Origin: Gerris lacustris
Lineage: Eukaryota > Arthropoda > Insecta > Hemiptera > Gerridae
NCBI GenBank assembly: GCA_951217055.1
Contig: OX578279.1
Span: 39,333,610 to 39,397,609, forward strand
Direction of reading: 5' to 3'
Length of the DNA: 64,000 nucleotides
How positions within the stretch are numbered: position 1 is the first letter of the stretch; every line of letters starts with the position of its first letter. The notes under the pieces were generated by a model, which worked only from the letters and a program-made list of their open reading frames with translations, ran no database searches and was not told where the DNA came from. A program made the translations under genes and the position numbers. This document shows positions 13,031 to 24,240 of the stretch, one piece after another.

Positions 13031-13567
13031 CTATTCTTTGTCAAAATAACCAAATACATGATTATTTCTTAACATACACAGCCCTTGTTGTTGACTAGCC
13101 ACAATAGTTAAGTAGAAAGGATACGAGTGAATTACGAAGGATTGCAACAGCCTATCATGAGGTGTTCTGAGGCCAAATTGCCAAACCGGATGATAATATG
13201 CTTTATTTAATAATAGAATGCTGAGCATGCCGGTTGACAAGGGAAGCTCCTAGTACAATTTTTGAAACATAACTAAATTCATAATTGTTTCTTGATAACC
13301 CTTTCATAGATTGGCTTCAAGAGTCCAGAAGAAAGGAGCATGACAGAGATTTGCAACTGTCTATTATTAGCTATTCTGAGGCCAAGGTGCTCTAAATGTG
13401 GCAAACCGGATGTTAATATGCTACATTTAATAAAAGATTTGGTAATGCCCAGCATTCTGGTTGGCAGGGCAGAAACGTAATATAAATAGGCCACTGTTGG
13501 TACTAATTTCATCAGCTGAGGAAATAAGGTCAACCCTAGCATATTCCAAGCATTTAGCAATATATTT
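13031..13567 (-). repeat. Two related segments of unknown nature with open minus-strand frames
   Basis: Segments 13119-13240 and 13300-13480 are homologous to each other (shared 'TTCTGAGGCCAA', 'GGCAAACCGGATG', 'TAATATGCT'), forming a diverged tandem pair. Each keeps an open minus-strand frame (69 and 93 codons), but the peptides are not clearly alike and resemble nothing I know. The right end (13509-13566) is identical over 58 bp to 11921-11978. These could be exon-like duplications or two units of a local repeat. Confidence 0.4.
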
Positions 13568-13956
13568 CTTCATATAAAATTAAAAAATGAGACAGAGAAA
13601 ATAATAGAAGTCAATTAACAAAAAAAAATGTGAAAACAATTAAGTTAACACCCCCAATGACACAAGTGCAGTCGAAGCAGTTAAAGAAACTCACAGATCA
13701 AAGGCCTATTTGTAGGAAATAGAAGTGAACTTACATTATTTTTGCCACCTTACTACAATATGTGAGTAACGAGTTGTGACTTTTAACCTAAGATTGGTCA
13801 AAAGATTGGTCATGCAAGTAAAAAAATAAAGCCACTAGAAGGTTATCCCTAAGTGCCAGGTCCTTCTATCAGTGACATTTCTGTTTGCCTATTTGGCCCA
13901 ACCTTCTATAATTCAAAATCGTAACCTCTCACTGGCTCCCAGTGAGAGGTTAAGAG
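13568..13956. other. Unassigned DNA ending in a hairpin
   Basis: Nothing is recognised up to 13921. At 13922-13952 there is a perfect 14-bp inverted repeat (TAACCTCTCACTGG and its complement) with a 3-nt loop, directly next to the SINE tail. Confidence 0.6.
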
Positions 13957-14189
13957 TGTCATCATCATGGTATCCAGGCCAAAACCTGGTGGCGCCACTC
14001 TTTCAAGGAGCTTCCGATTTGATTAAACAATGCTGGGTGGACATTAAGCCAGGGCCCAGTCCGGGAATCGAACCCAGAGCTGTGGTCATAAGCAGTCACC
14101 CATCCATCTTCTGACCCTGCTTCTTCTGAGGCTGCTTAACTTGCCTTATCGCAAGGCGAGCGCACTAGCCTCTGAGCCACCCAGGCCCC
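13957..14189 (-). mobile_element. tRNA-derived SINE, copy 1
   Basis: On the minus strand it starts near 14189. It has a Pol III box A-like TGGCTCAGAGGC (14163-14179 complement) and box B GGGTTCGATTCCCGG (14061-14075 complement). A non-tRNA body follows ('CACCCAGCATTGTTTAA', 'GAGTGGCGCCACC') and it ends in a short ATGATGATG tail at 13957. The boxes are about 90-100 nt apart, farther than in a real tRNA, so an insertion between them is a family feature. A second copy at 32256-32486 shows the same structure, which defines it as a dispersed element rather than a tRNA gene. Confidence 0.85.
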
Positions 14190-14361
14190 GTAACAATGTA
14201 TTGAACTTAAAAAAGATAAATAAAGATAAAATATTGTAACAGATAAAAATATCTTCATAATCATAGATATATTTCAGTTTTGATTATGGCAGCTTGAACT
14301 TTATCCAGTTTAGTAATTTTAAAAATGTTTAAAATAACTTCTTATACTTAATTCTCTAATA

Positions 14362-14943
14362 GTCCAGGAGATAGCGTGCAAAAAAGTGTCTGACTAACAT
14401 CAAGCTAGAATTTTGTGTATAAGTAAATCTTTTGGTGCCTTTTAAGAATATGTGGTTGGCTAAGATTGTCTGCGGGACATAGCTTGGCAATAGGCATTTG
14501 AAAAAAACAAACCGTTGGAAAGCGGCCATGTCCCTCCCTTTATGGTGGACAATGTGATTTTCATGATCCTGAGAATGAAATTAGTTAGTAGACCAAAAAT
14601 CATGTTATGTTATCATGCCATGTTGATGGTAGTTTGTCACTTAATAGGTTAGTTATTCAAATATTTCTCCAAATGAAAGAGGTAGCCTATTAAGTGACAA
14701 ACTACCATCAATTTGATTTTTGGTATACTAAATCAGGACCACAAAAATCACATTGTCCACTATAAAGGGCTGGACATAACCGCTCTCCACGGGTATTTTT
14801 TTTTCAAATGCTTAATGCCAAGCTATGTCCCGCAGACGAACATAGCCGACCACATATTCTTAAAAGGCACCAAAAGATTTACTAATACACAAAATTTTAG
14901 CTTGAAGATAGTCCAACACTTTTATGCAAGCTATCTCCTGGAC
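14362..14943. mobile_element. Foldback element with GTCCAGGAGATAG ends
   Basis: An inverted repeat about 582 bp long. GTCCAGGAGATAG at 14362 pairs with its complement ending at 14943, with TA on both sides. The arms run almost to the centre (about 280 bp each): for example 'GCGGGACATAGCTTGGCA' pairs with 'TGCCAAGCTATGTCCCGC', and the innermost 'TGGTAGTTTGTCACTTAATA' with its complement. They are moderately diverged, so this is an older insertion. No transposase is seen; an 85-codon frame inside is a by-product of the palindrome. Confidence 0.8.
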
Positions 14944-15424
14944 TATAATACTTACATAAAATGTTCATAGTTGAATATCTCTACTTAAATAATTTGAAGC
15001 TAACTTGCATAGACAAGAGTAAAAGATTGAAAATTAAACTCAAATATTTGTAATCAAGCAATTCAATTCTAGTCAATTGTCAGTTTTTAACATATTCAAT
15101 CCCTAATAAATAAATACTGAAAATACTATACCAACTTGTTGAGCAACATTAAATATTGCAAGATAAAAATAATAATTTACTTAAATTAAGGAAGTTTTAT
15201 TGAAGAGTGAAAGAGAGTAAACCTAACAGGTTGAGCTTACGTTGAACGCAATTAAAAAATAAATCACCAGCCTGAGGAGTTTGTTATGTGTCCGATGTAA
15301 GAGTAAAATCTGATAGAAAAAGTAGGTTCTAAGAATATAATGTATGAAAAAGATTACATAAGGGTATTAATTATATAAAGTAGTTTGGTACCAAAAAATG
15401 TATAGTTCAAGAAATAAATTCTAC
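14944..15424. other. AT-rich DNA, nothing recognised
   Basis: No repeat, motif or frame is assigned here. Confidence 0.5.
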
Positions 15425-16195
15425 ATATTAGTTTTTGGAACTAAGTTCCTTATGGCACGTTCTGGAGCCCGGGAGTGAATAAAAAAAAACAACCAAAATC
15501 ACCGTCACAAAATAACCGTCACGAAATCTACCGATGACGATAACTTGAGTAAAAGATCACCGAGTTAGTTGAAATTTGGTACACATGTTCATTTTACCAA
15601 CACCAAGGCTGAGTTCGGTAGAAAACGTAATCCGCCCAAGTGTTCACGCGCAACGTTTGCCTAAACGTAAGCTTCAAAAAGACGGGAAAAAATGTTATTA
15701 TGGAAGCCTGTTCCTTGACTTGTTTATTTTTGTTATAGGTCAAAATGTCACTTGGTTTTGTAAATATCGAAAATATATAATCACGGTCTTGTTAAAAGTA
15801 AAATTGATTTGTGCTGACGCTTATTTCAATATATTAGGTATATTATTATAATACTGTGTATTTAATCCAAGAAAAAAATTCAAACTTCATCAATTTAATG
15901 AGACAAACAACTTTTTTAAATATTGTTTAGCAAAACGAACACCGACACTGTTATGAAGTGATAAAGTTATTAAAGTGGGCCCAAACGTTTAAAATAAAGA
16001 AAACAACGTTTTTACCGATATCTTCCGTTCTAACTCTTGCTAGGTACAAACAGTTCGTTACTTTTAATTTTGTCTCTTTTCTAACTCCGCCATGTATAAG
16101 TTGTTAGCAATGTATACGTACTTAGCAGTGTGATTTTATAATTTATATTTAATGAAAAATGTAAGGAACTTCGTTCCTACCGGGTGTCCCGTGAC
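15425..16195 (-). repeat. Family W element with GGAACTTCGTTCC-type ends
   Basis: Bounded by 'GGAACTAAGTTCC' at 15436 and 'GGAACTTCGTTCC' near 16166, followed by 'GGGTGTCCCGTGACACC', itself a hairpin. The left part (15530-15690), read on the minus strand, matches 39050-39240 and 46850-47000: 'ACCAAATTTCATCG', 'ACTCAAGTTATCG' and 'CGTTTACGC'. Such ends are familiar from arthropod dispersed repeats. It is non-coding. Confidence 0.6.
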
Positions 16196-16797
16196 ACCCC
16201 ACATATTTTTTTTTTTTTTTTTTTTAATTATTATTCATATGAGAAGAAAATTGAAGTATTGAGGGTAATGTTTCATTTGTGGTAAATTATCTTTAAGTAT
16301 ATTATTATGTTCTAAACATTTTTAAAAAACATGATTTATTATAAATATTCTAAATGGGCTGAAGACTGTGTCTAACACTTGGTTTTTAGAGTTTTAAAAA
16401 ATATAGTCAGAACAATGAAAAGTAATCAAACTATTTCTTAGAACAGCAGAAAGTTAGAAAAAAGGGTAACCTTTAAACAAAAGATGAGCCAACTACTATT
16501 TACAACAAAGAAAATAATGTTAATTCAAATAATGTATAATTTATCAGGCAAATTGAATAAACATTCCTATGTAAATAAGAAGGGATTGAAAGTAATTATA
16601 TTCAAAGAATATCCACTACAGTCACAAAAAAACATGATTCTTTAAGTAGATTGAACAATAAGATCTCAAACTTAATTTTTGAATTTACATTTACAAGTCA
16701 AATTAATAAAGTACTACAGAGATAAACAACATTTTGTCTCATGCAATTAGTTAAAGTGTTAAGATATGTCATAAAGTATGACTGATACACAGATGCT
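16196..16797. other. Poly-T tract and unassigned AT-rich DNA
   Basis: A T19 run lies at about 16207-16225. The remainder has no assigned content. Confidence 0.5.
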
Positions 16798-16926
16798 ATG
16801 ATTTATAGCATAGGTTTATACGACATGAGTCTAATAAATCTAGACCTTCCAGAGGAGACCACATCAGAGATTGTGAATCAATCTCTGACATTGTCTCATC
16901 CAGTAGATCTAGATTTATTAAAAGGT
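16798..16926 (+). CDS. Possible single exon of an unknown gene
   Basis: An open frame starting at 16798 encodes a segment with DLPEETTSEIVNQSL and DLDLLKGK, more protein-like than surrounding frames. It ends at a good splice-donor match, AAAG|GTAAGC, at 16926/16927. Upstream, 'CACAG' at 16788-16792 could be an acceptor, but there is no clear pyrimidine tract. Beyond 16927 the frame stays open into a family V repeat, so the downstream part is not real coding. I do not recognise the product, and no partner exon was found. Confidence 0.2.
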
Positions 16927-16989
16927 AAGCTTTTAGAAGGTAGATTTATAAAGGGTAAGCTATTGAATGCTTTTGCTTCCAAGCTTACG

Positions 16990-17335
16990 AAAGGTAACGG
17001 AAGCTATGTGATCGTTCTTTCAAAAATTCAAAGACAGAAATATATTTCAAACACCAGGAAATATTTTAGGTTCTGTGTCTGTCTTTCAGTCTGTTTGTCT
17101 GTCGCTCAATTTTTGCAATCAACATATCTTAAAAACTACTCGTCTGATTTTAATGAAATTTGGCCATTGTTGGTCCCATATGAGTTTCAAGCTTCTGTAC
17201 TCTTCCACAAGCGCACAAATATACATTTATTTACACCTATATCTTTAAAAGTGCTATCTGATTTTTATGAAATGTGGAAGGTTCGTCGAAAGTAGCCTGC
17301 TGACAGCCCCAGATTAATTTCAATCGTCTGTGTTC
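16990..17335 (+). repeat. Family V copy (CTGTCTGT-containing repeat)
   Basis: Contains 'GGTAACGGAAGCTATGTG', a run of GTCTGTCTTTCAGTCTG type and 'AAAACTACTCGTCTGATTTT'. Related pieces occur at 18825-19110, 24655-24740, 29900-30245, 47100-47170 (reversed) and 53925-54085. It leaves an open frame (CVCLSVCLSV) that is a repeat by-product, not a gene. Confidence 0.65.
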
Positions 17336-17523
17336 TTTAAATTTCACTAAATTGATACTTCAATGCAAGTAAAAAGTCGAAACAATTAAAAAAATGGGGA
17401 AAATAAATGAATTTGACAATAATTGGTTGTAAAAGCATAAAACAATTTAAGTATGAGACATAGGATGCGAGGAAGCTATGTGTGGCTCTAATTGGCAGAC
17501 TATTTGACACATATTCAATTATG

Positions 17524-17742
17524 GGCTACGGCCACACCGGAGCTACCTCGCTTGGAGCCTAGCGGCTTGGTGAGTCGCCATGTAGAACAGAACGGACTGT
17601 TCGTCTGGCGACTCGCTAGGTGACTCGCCTAGTAACCAAGCGCGCGGTGTGGCCAGTCTCGAATGTTCTAGAAGGTTGGTTGGCCTGGCGACTCACCAAG
17701 CCACTAGGCTCCAAGCGAGGTAGCTTCGGTGTGGCCGCAGCC
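17524..17742. mobile_element. GC-rich MITE, GGCTACGGCCACACC ends
   Basis: The inverted arms are about 55 bp: GGCTACGGCCACACCGGAGC at 17524 against the complement ending at 17742, continuing through 'CTCGCTTGGAGCCTAG' and 'GGCTTGGTGAGTCGCC' with few mismatches. It is much more GC-rich than its flanks. 'TTA' lies near both ends, compatible with a PIF/Harbinger-type target, though the duplication is not clean. Non-autonomous. Confidence 0.75.
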
Positions 17743-17854
17743 TTAGACAAACAAAAAAATGGGACCGACAGACAAAAAAAACCTTTTTTTATGTGCATAG
17801 TTGTATTTATTTTTAGTTAATACTGATTTATTTTATCACTTAGCCTTGATCTAA

Positions 17855-18110
17855 AGTTAGATTTATTTTCATCAATATCTTGGAAACTAGATTCTAACCA
17901 GGGAAAAGACTTATGAGATTAAATTTGTAATTAAATTGTCTGAACCAACTTAATTTCTCGAGGTAAGTACAATTTCTTGAACATAGACCTATACCAAATT
18001 TAATTGAAATCGGCCCAGTAGTTTAGGCTCTAAGTGTCTGCAGAAATGACAGGACCAGGCGACAGATATTTTTTAAAACCCTTTTATTGGGCTAAGAGGA
18101 CCTTAAAACA
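17855..18110 (-). repeat. Family Z, decayed partial copy
   Basis: Read in reverse it shows 'CCTAAACTACTGGGCCGATT' and the block preceding it, plus 'AATCTAGTTTCC'. No box-B-like segment is left. Confidence 0.55.
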
Positions 18111-19679
18111 TGTAAATCCGACAAAATCTCCAAATCAAATGTATACCCTATCATAATACTTTCTATCGGTTTATACTACTTATCTCTTACTTTCTCTCTA
18201 TATAAACTACAAATAAGAGAGGGTGAAAAGTCACTGTGCATGTAACCCACACCATAAGTAACAGTTATCAGAAGTTAGATAAAGAAATGGTTTTTTCTAA
18301 ATTATGATATAGACCAAAAGTAAAAAAAGCATTGTATCATTCTTGGGAAAAGTTAAAGGGGGTTTGGTTAAGTTGATTATTCGACAGGGTGAGCTGGAGT
18401 CAAGGGACATGAGTGCCACCATCTCTTACCCCTGTGGCTCAAGACTCAAAACAGTCTGTCTACAGGCAAAAGGAAATCAATCTATCTAGTATTTTGTTTG
18501 TCTAATCATGTTGTGAAAAATATTATAAAAAAAAAAAATCCATCTCTTGTTTATAATCTAACTCTTGTGATCATGTTATAAAATACTCTATACATAAATA
18601 TAGTTAAATTTACTCATAATGTTTTTTGTTTATTTTATACAGTGCAACTCTTGGTTATGGCTTTTAGTTTAATTAAAACAGGTAGTTTTTTGTATTTATT
18701 TTTAGTTATTTTATTTTAGCTCTATTGAAGTCTATCTAACACTTATAATCTAACTAGTGTTTTATGATCGAACTATCGTTCTAAAAAATTAATACTTATT
18801 TTTCTCCAAATTCAAATTCTCAACAGAAAGGTGTTCCAGACATCAGGGAAGATTTTTGTTCTCAAGTCTGTCTGTCCATCAACACAAAAGATTTTGAAAA
18901 CTGCTTGTCTATTGTCACAGTAATAATATCCAATGTCAATTTTAACCTTCAGTACGAACATTGATTCCTCTTCCACAAGCACAGAAACTTGTTATCTATT
19001 ACACATTAATTATTAGTTTAATGAAAAATGCAAAGTATATTTTATAGGGTCTCACAGAAGGTTTTGTGCAAATTGCTTCATCTTGTGCAAGCGCACATAC
19101 TAATTTTTTTAAACTCAAATTTTGAAATCTAATCATTGTACTTAAATATGTACTTAGGTGACCATTCACTTCATTCATTGGCAGACTTTATTAGGACATT
19201 TTAGTCTTATAGTCATTAAAACTTTGTAGTTGTGGGCTAGAAAGTAGGTAATAAATTGCTGTATCAGATAAAATATATCTAGAATAATTTTCTTTCCAAT
19301 TTCTTTCAAAAACAATAAAAAGCCAAAAACGACTCCATCTACAAAATCCCCCAGACTCTCCACCCTCTTCCCTTTGCCTCTTGTTTGTATATAATAAATG
19401 TTTTGTCTGATGATTATAAAAAAAAAACATTTTTTTATACCAGTCTGAATTAAATATTACTTATTGTGGTTTATTAATGATAAACTAATCAATTTTGCTC
19501 ATTATGTTTTATCCACATAGTCAGTTTTCTAAATTTTGAAAAAAAAAAAAAAAAAACATACTTAACCCTGGGGAAAGCGCAGTCCTGTTAGGCCAAAATT
19601 TGAGAAAAAAAAACTGTTAAATTCAGATAGAAATAGGAGCAGTTGGAAGGTGGGGATTTTTCTAGCTACATTTCTTGTT
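18111..19679. other. Unassigned DNA with a family V piece
   Basis: 18825-19110 matches family V ('CAAGTCTGTCTGTCC', 'TTCCACAAGCACAG'). A-runs lie near 18528 and 19540. An overlapping pair of short minus-strand frames at 19175-19430 is unassigned. Confidence 0.45.
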
Positions 19680-19775
19680 TTTATCAGGAGAAGCAGACAC
19701 GGTTTGACATCGTGCAGAATTATACTTCAATTCTGTGCCCATATTGTCCTGAGACACACGCCACTTTCACTTAAA
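19680..19775 (-). repeat. Short dispersed repeat, also at 24500-24600
   Basis: The sequence around 'GGTTTGACATCGT', 'CAATTCTGTGCCCATATTGTCC' (split by small indels) and 'GCCACTTTCACTTAAATTT' occurs here and, reversed, at about 24500-24600 inside the foldback element. It is non-coding. Confidence 0.65.
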
Positions 19776-19824
19776 TTTTATTATTTCATTAATTTTAGTG
19801 AAATGTATACATATGATACTAAAT

Positions 19825-20372
19825 AAATCCCAACAAAAACACTAGTGTAAAAAAATAAGCCAAGTCTCATGTAAAAAGTTGTGAGATCATAGGTTTAGCT
19901 AAGTCTCCCACTGTCCGAGTAAGTTCTACTAGGTCTAATTTATCCAGTGCAAGTACATTATGTTTGTCTTTCCCTCTCTCTATTCTCTTTCCAAAATCAC
20001 TCTACACGTTTAAATTCAAAAACATTTTCTGACTTGGCAAATACACATCACAACCTTAAATTAAATAATAAATATTATTTTTTCAATTGAGCATCGCAGC
20101 ACAAGGGTACAAATTTGTATACGACACTGCTTTTAATTTTAGCCTCTTTGGGGTGCGTTTTTGCCATCAGAAAATGTTTTTAAATTTAAACGTGGAGTGA
20201 TTAGGGAAAGAGAATAGAGAGAGGGAAAGACAAACATAATGTACTTGCACTGGATAAATTAGACCTAGTAGAACTTACTCGGATAGTGGGAGACTTGGCT
20301 AAACCTATGATCTCACAACTTTTTACACTAGACTTGGCTTATTTATTTACACTAGTGTTTTTGTTGGGATTT
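19825..20372. mobile_element. Foldback element with ATCCCAACAAAAACACTAG ends
   Basis: An inverted repeat of about 548 bp. The left arm from 19825 pairs with the right arm ending at 20372 through 'CACTAGTGTAAA', 'AGCCAAGTCT', 'GAGATCATAGGTTTAGC', 'AGTACATTATGTTTGTCTTT' and 'TTCTCTTTCC', giving arms of about 210 bp, with a central stretch of about 130 bp. A clear target duplication is not seen. Non-coding. Confidence 0.8.
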
Positions 20373-21384
20373 CACTTCTTTTTGTAAGTATATAATAGAA
20401 AGATAATGAAAAATATTAGAAAATAAAGAGTAGTAGGAATAATAAAAATTGTTTAGAAGAAAGGGTTTGAAACACAAAGACAAGGTATGGAACGCTGAGG
20501 GTGTTCAAATTGAACTTTAGGCTCATATATCTTATAAACTTCTATGGGTAGAGGTGTGATTTTTTTATTTTTGGTTCAGTTTGTCATGAACTTTAAATTA
20601 AAATTAATTTATATATCTAAGTATCTTCAATAGGATAATAGAGGGGGGTCCAAATTGCCGTGAGTTGGTTCCAGTAAAGGATGGTATGGCTGTGCTCGAC
20701 ATGGCGGGGGCACTGCAGTGCCCCCAGATTAATATGGTACCTGTGTTGAAAATAAAATAATAAAAAAAATACATAAAAAAGTAAAAACATGAAAATTATT
20801 ATTGTGTGTGCTTGCAAATTATGATAACAAAACGATATTTTATCATTTTAAAAAATAATACAGCCAACATAAATATGTTTTACAATATTTTGCTAAAATG
20901 TTTTCAAGTTTATAATTATATTTACCTGTTGTGTGGGCATTTAAAACGAAGGAGCGCACCTCCTCGTGTCTCTATTAGACCGCACGCACCCAAGGGAAAA
21001 AAGACAACTTAACTACCAAGGCAGCAGTTTCTAACAACCTTAACAAGATTGAGAAGAGACAGGAAAAAGAGTTAGTAGCTTAAAAATTGGATTTTACCCT
21101 AAATGTCTTAATGAACATTTATGCAAAGGGGCAACTTGGCCATACAAGTTAAATCACTTATCACATTACTACCATAAAATTAAGATTGGTCCATTACTAA
21201 ATAGATCAACATTTTACAGTTAATGTATCATTACCTCAACGTGTGATTTGATAATATAAACTAATTAAGTATATCAGATGAGTCCAGATTAAAGACTATA
21301 AAGCCTAAATAGGGAAGAAAAAAACAAAACTATTTCCCTTAATAATACAAAGAAACTAATAACTTCCTGGTGGATTAGTAGACT
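20373..21384. other. AT-rich DNA with a perfect 20-bp palindrome
   Basis: GGGGGCACTGCAGTGCCCCC at 20706-20725 is a perfect palindrome in otherwise ordinary sequence. Nothing else is assigned. Confidence 0.6.
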
Positions 21385-21560
21385 GAGGTTAGATTTATAC
21401 TAATATCACTGTCGCATTTCAATGATTTTCTATAGATATATCAATTTTCAATGGCCCCTTCGCGGTGCTCCCCTCATTTTGAAGAAAAATATAGACTATG
21501 TAGAGGTCCAAATCAAAGTGCAAATAAACTAACCTTATAAGGAGGGACCCTGGTCTTTAC
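21385..21560. mobile_element. Partial copy of the 21709 MITE
   Basis: Starts at 'GAGGTTAGATTTATAC' and ends 'AAACTAACCTTATAAGGAGG'. It is homologous to 21733-21913 but diverged, with the outer left arm missing. Confidence 0.6.
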
Positions 21561-21708
21561 ATTAAAAGATTTCCATCCGCATTTGGAAAAATATTAAGTG
21601 ATATCTGAAGAAGGGGCTGTTTATCCTCATATTACTGATTATTTTGGATTATAAAATTGATTAAATTATCAAGTAACCTTCTTGTAATAAACAGCAATGG
21701 GTAAAGCT

Positions 21709-21913
21709 GTAGAGACCGGGGGCCACTCCTTGAGAGGTTAGTTTATACACCGATAACGCTGTCGATTTTCAAAAGATATATGATATTTCAATGGCCTTCT
21801 GAAGAATTGATTTTCTGAAGAAAAACAACCCTCCTGCATATAGACCAGGTAGAGGTCTAAATCGAAGTACAAAAAAAAAACTAACCTTATAAGGAGTGTA
21901 CCCCAGTCTCTAC
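21709..21913. mobile_element. MITE with GTAGAGAC ends
   Basis: The left arm GTAGAGACCGGGGGCCACTC pairs with the right arm complement ending at 21913 over about 36 bp, including GGTTAGTTT. It is about 205 bp long, with a diverged relative 350 bp upstream in the same orientation. Confidence 0.7.
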
Positions 21914-24045
21914 AAAATATAACAGAAACCCTGCTAGTCATTACAGCCTCACTCTCACTTACCTACTTCCCATTGGTCGAATATTTGGTGCTTGAAGTCT
22001 CGATTTCTAAAAGAAAGTTGGTAAAATTGTTCTTCTTGGAAGAAAGAAGGTTTCTGCATCGAGAAATGGGATACTTATAACCTTCACGAAATATGCGGCT
22101 TCATCTGATGTATGTACTTATAAGACAAAGATACATTAAAAGAACTCCCCACAATGCCGAAATGCTTTAAAAAGTAATTTTAAAGATTACCTTAAGCAAA
22201 AATATTGACCCAAGCATTCTTTAACTCAGGATGTTAAAATTAATTAAGAGGTTGAACTGAGAAACACGGTGCGATCGAGAATCGCTTAGCAGCAAAAGAT
22301 TATATCCTTTGTCAAACAGTACAATAGTATGATTTATATATTTGAGTGATAATATATGTATGATTTGTACATAAGAGAGTTGATATCCCTTTGTCAAAAT
22401 AATACATTCCAGTAAAGCCTGTACACTTTTCTAACCTCATAGCACCGTATTCCTCAGTTTTACCAAATATTTAAACTAACCTCAGAAAAAATCATCAGGG
22501 ATATATCAAACATTCCACTAACCAATGATAAAGATGCAAGGTTTAAATAAACCGGTGTGAGGAGAGTCGAAAATAAAGGAATCTAACACCACAGTTAAGT
22601 AAAAACACTTTAAAAATTAAACATAAATTAAAATAAAAACCTATGAAATATATCTACAAAAAAGCAGAACTGAAAACTTAAATTAAACTTGCAATTGCAA
22701 TGGACTTTGAACTTGAACTGAGTCAAGATCCAATCCGACTTATGACATGACTATGACACTCAAGCAGTGTTTACGAGAAGATTAATAAAAATGTAATAAT
22801 TTATCATTTGGTTTTTATTATGAACCATAGAATTAATAATAAATAATAATAATAAAATTACATTTATTTAATTGGTCAACCTTTGAACAATCGAATTTTG
22901 ATTAATAATTTCTACCATAGAGATTATTTTTTTGTTTTCAATAGTTGGACAATCTGCTTTAATTTTTTTAATTTTCAATTGAGGTCTGAGGTTAACGAAA
23001 TTGACGAGTTAAGAAGTTTTCTGATTTTAGATTGCAGTTCTTCAATTTTGTCGTGATTTAAAACTTTTCAAAGTATTCAATTCGGGTTTAAAATATTTTT
23101 TATAATATAAAGAAAGTCTGTGGCCGAAAGGTATCTTGAATGTTACAAATTATATAGTGTTGAATGGTAATAAATGTCTATGCTGCGGTTTTGAGTTTTG
23201 ATATAATTAAGATTTGTTTTGTGTTGCTTTTCTTAAAATTGGGTGTTTCTTTAATGCTTTTGATTTATTATTAAGCAAGTGTTAATTTTAAGTGCTTTGG
23301 TTCTGATCCGTGGTTTTTATCGTATACAATAGTAGTATATAGTACCAACTTGTTGCTTTTGTCCACTATTGAGCTTTACTGCAGACTTCAGGTGAGAATT
23401 GATTCAAATTTAATTATTTGTAAAAATAAGGTGTTGAATTAGGTTTTCTTTGTTATTATTAAACTTGAAGGTGGACGAGTTTTTGTTATCGTGGAGACTA
23501 AACATTTTATCTACAATTACAGTTAAGGGGTGGAAAAAGTTGAGATGCTTATATATTTATCTCTGTTCATTATTAAAATTGTTTAAGAACTCATGTCACA
23601 AAGCTCTGTGGCATTAAACAAGGGAAAGGAAAGAGAAACCCCCTACCTGAGCCCCCTAAAATCCTATTATGTATCCCCTCACTAGGGTCTACCCATAAAT
23701 ATAAGTTGCCTGCTAGCCTAGGAAAGGCATTTACAGATTAGAGGCATTGTTCTTAAGGGGCCGGCGTCCATAAAAAAAGAAAAACTACCTTTCATGTCAC
23801 TCTCTAGGTTGTATATGAATGTAAATCATGTTTATCTTCCTTACCATTGGCTACAATTTTGTGCCTAAATCTCTAATATGTGAGTCTAATTTCTGGTAAA
23901 TTTTTCATGATAAATTACTTATTTGGAATTTTAAGTATGATAATACTTAATTTGTTTATTGTTTAAATGTGTACAAATTTTGTGTTGATACATAATCCTT
24001 ATTCACTGAACACTTTTTCCTGATAAACATATACTTATAGGGGCT
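21914..24045. other. Long AT-rich stretch, nothing recognised
   Basis: About 2.1 kb without an assignable frame, inverted repeat or known motif. It could be intron or intergenic DNA, or old decayed repeats. Confidence 0.45.
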
Positions 24046-24120
24046 AATTCATATTGTATGTGCCAGAGAAATTTCCTATAGGGTGGTTAGAGGAGGTTAA
24101 AGGTGGCTCTAAATCTTGAA

Positions 24121-24240
24121 TCACGGAAAAAATGCCCACGGAAAAAATGCCCAAGGAAAAAAAACCCAGGAAAAAATACCCACGGAAAAAATGCCCACGG
24201 AAAAAATGCCCACGAAAAATATTCCAACGGAAGAAATGTC
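24121..24240 (+). repeat. Left terminal tandem array of element A
   Basis: About eight units of a 14-16-bp motif (ACGGAAAAAATGCCC and variants). They also create a spurious lysine-rich open frame from 24103. Confidence 0.9.

Noticed and set aside
14061..14179. tRNA gene on the minus strand
   Set aside because: Boxes A and B are too far apart and the whole unit recurs at 32256-32486 with a tail: a SINE.
16927..17295. Continuation of the 16798 frame as coding sequence
   Set aside because: This part is family V repeat sequence found at several other places.
24121..24240. CRISPR-like array of short repeats
   Set aside because: The units are directly adjacent without spacers, recur inverted at 26265-26346 and lie inside target duplications, so they are transposon termini.
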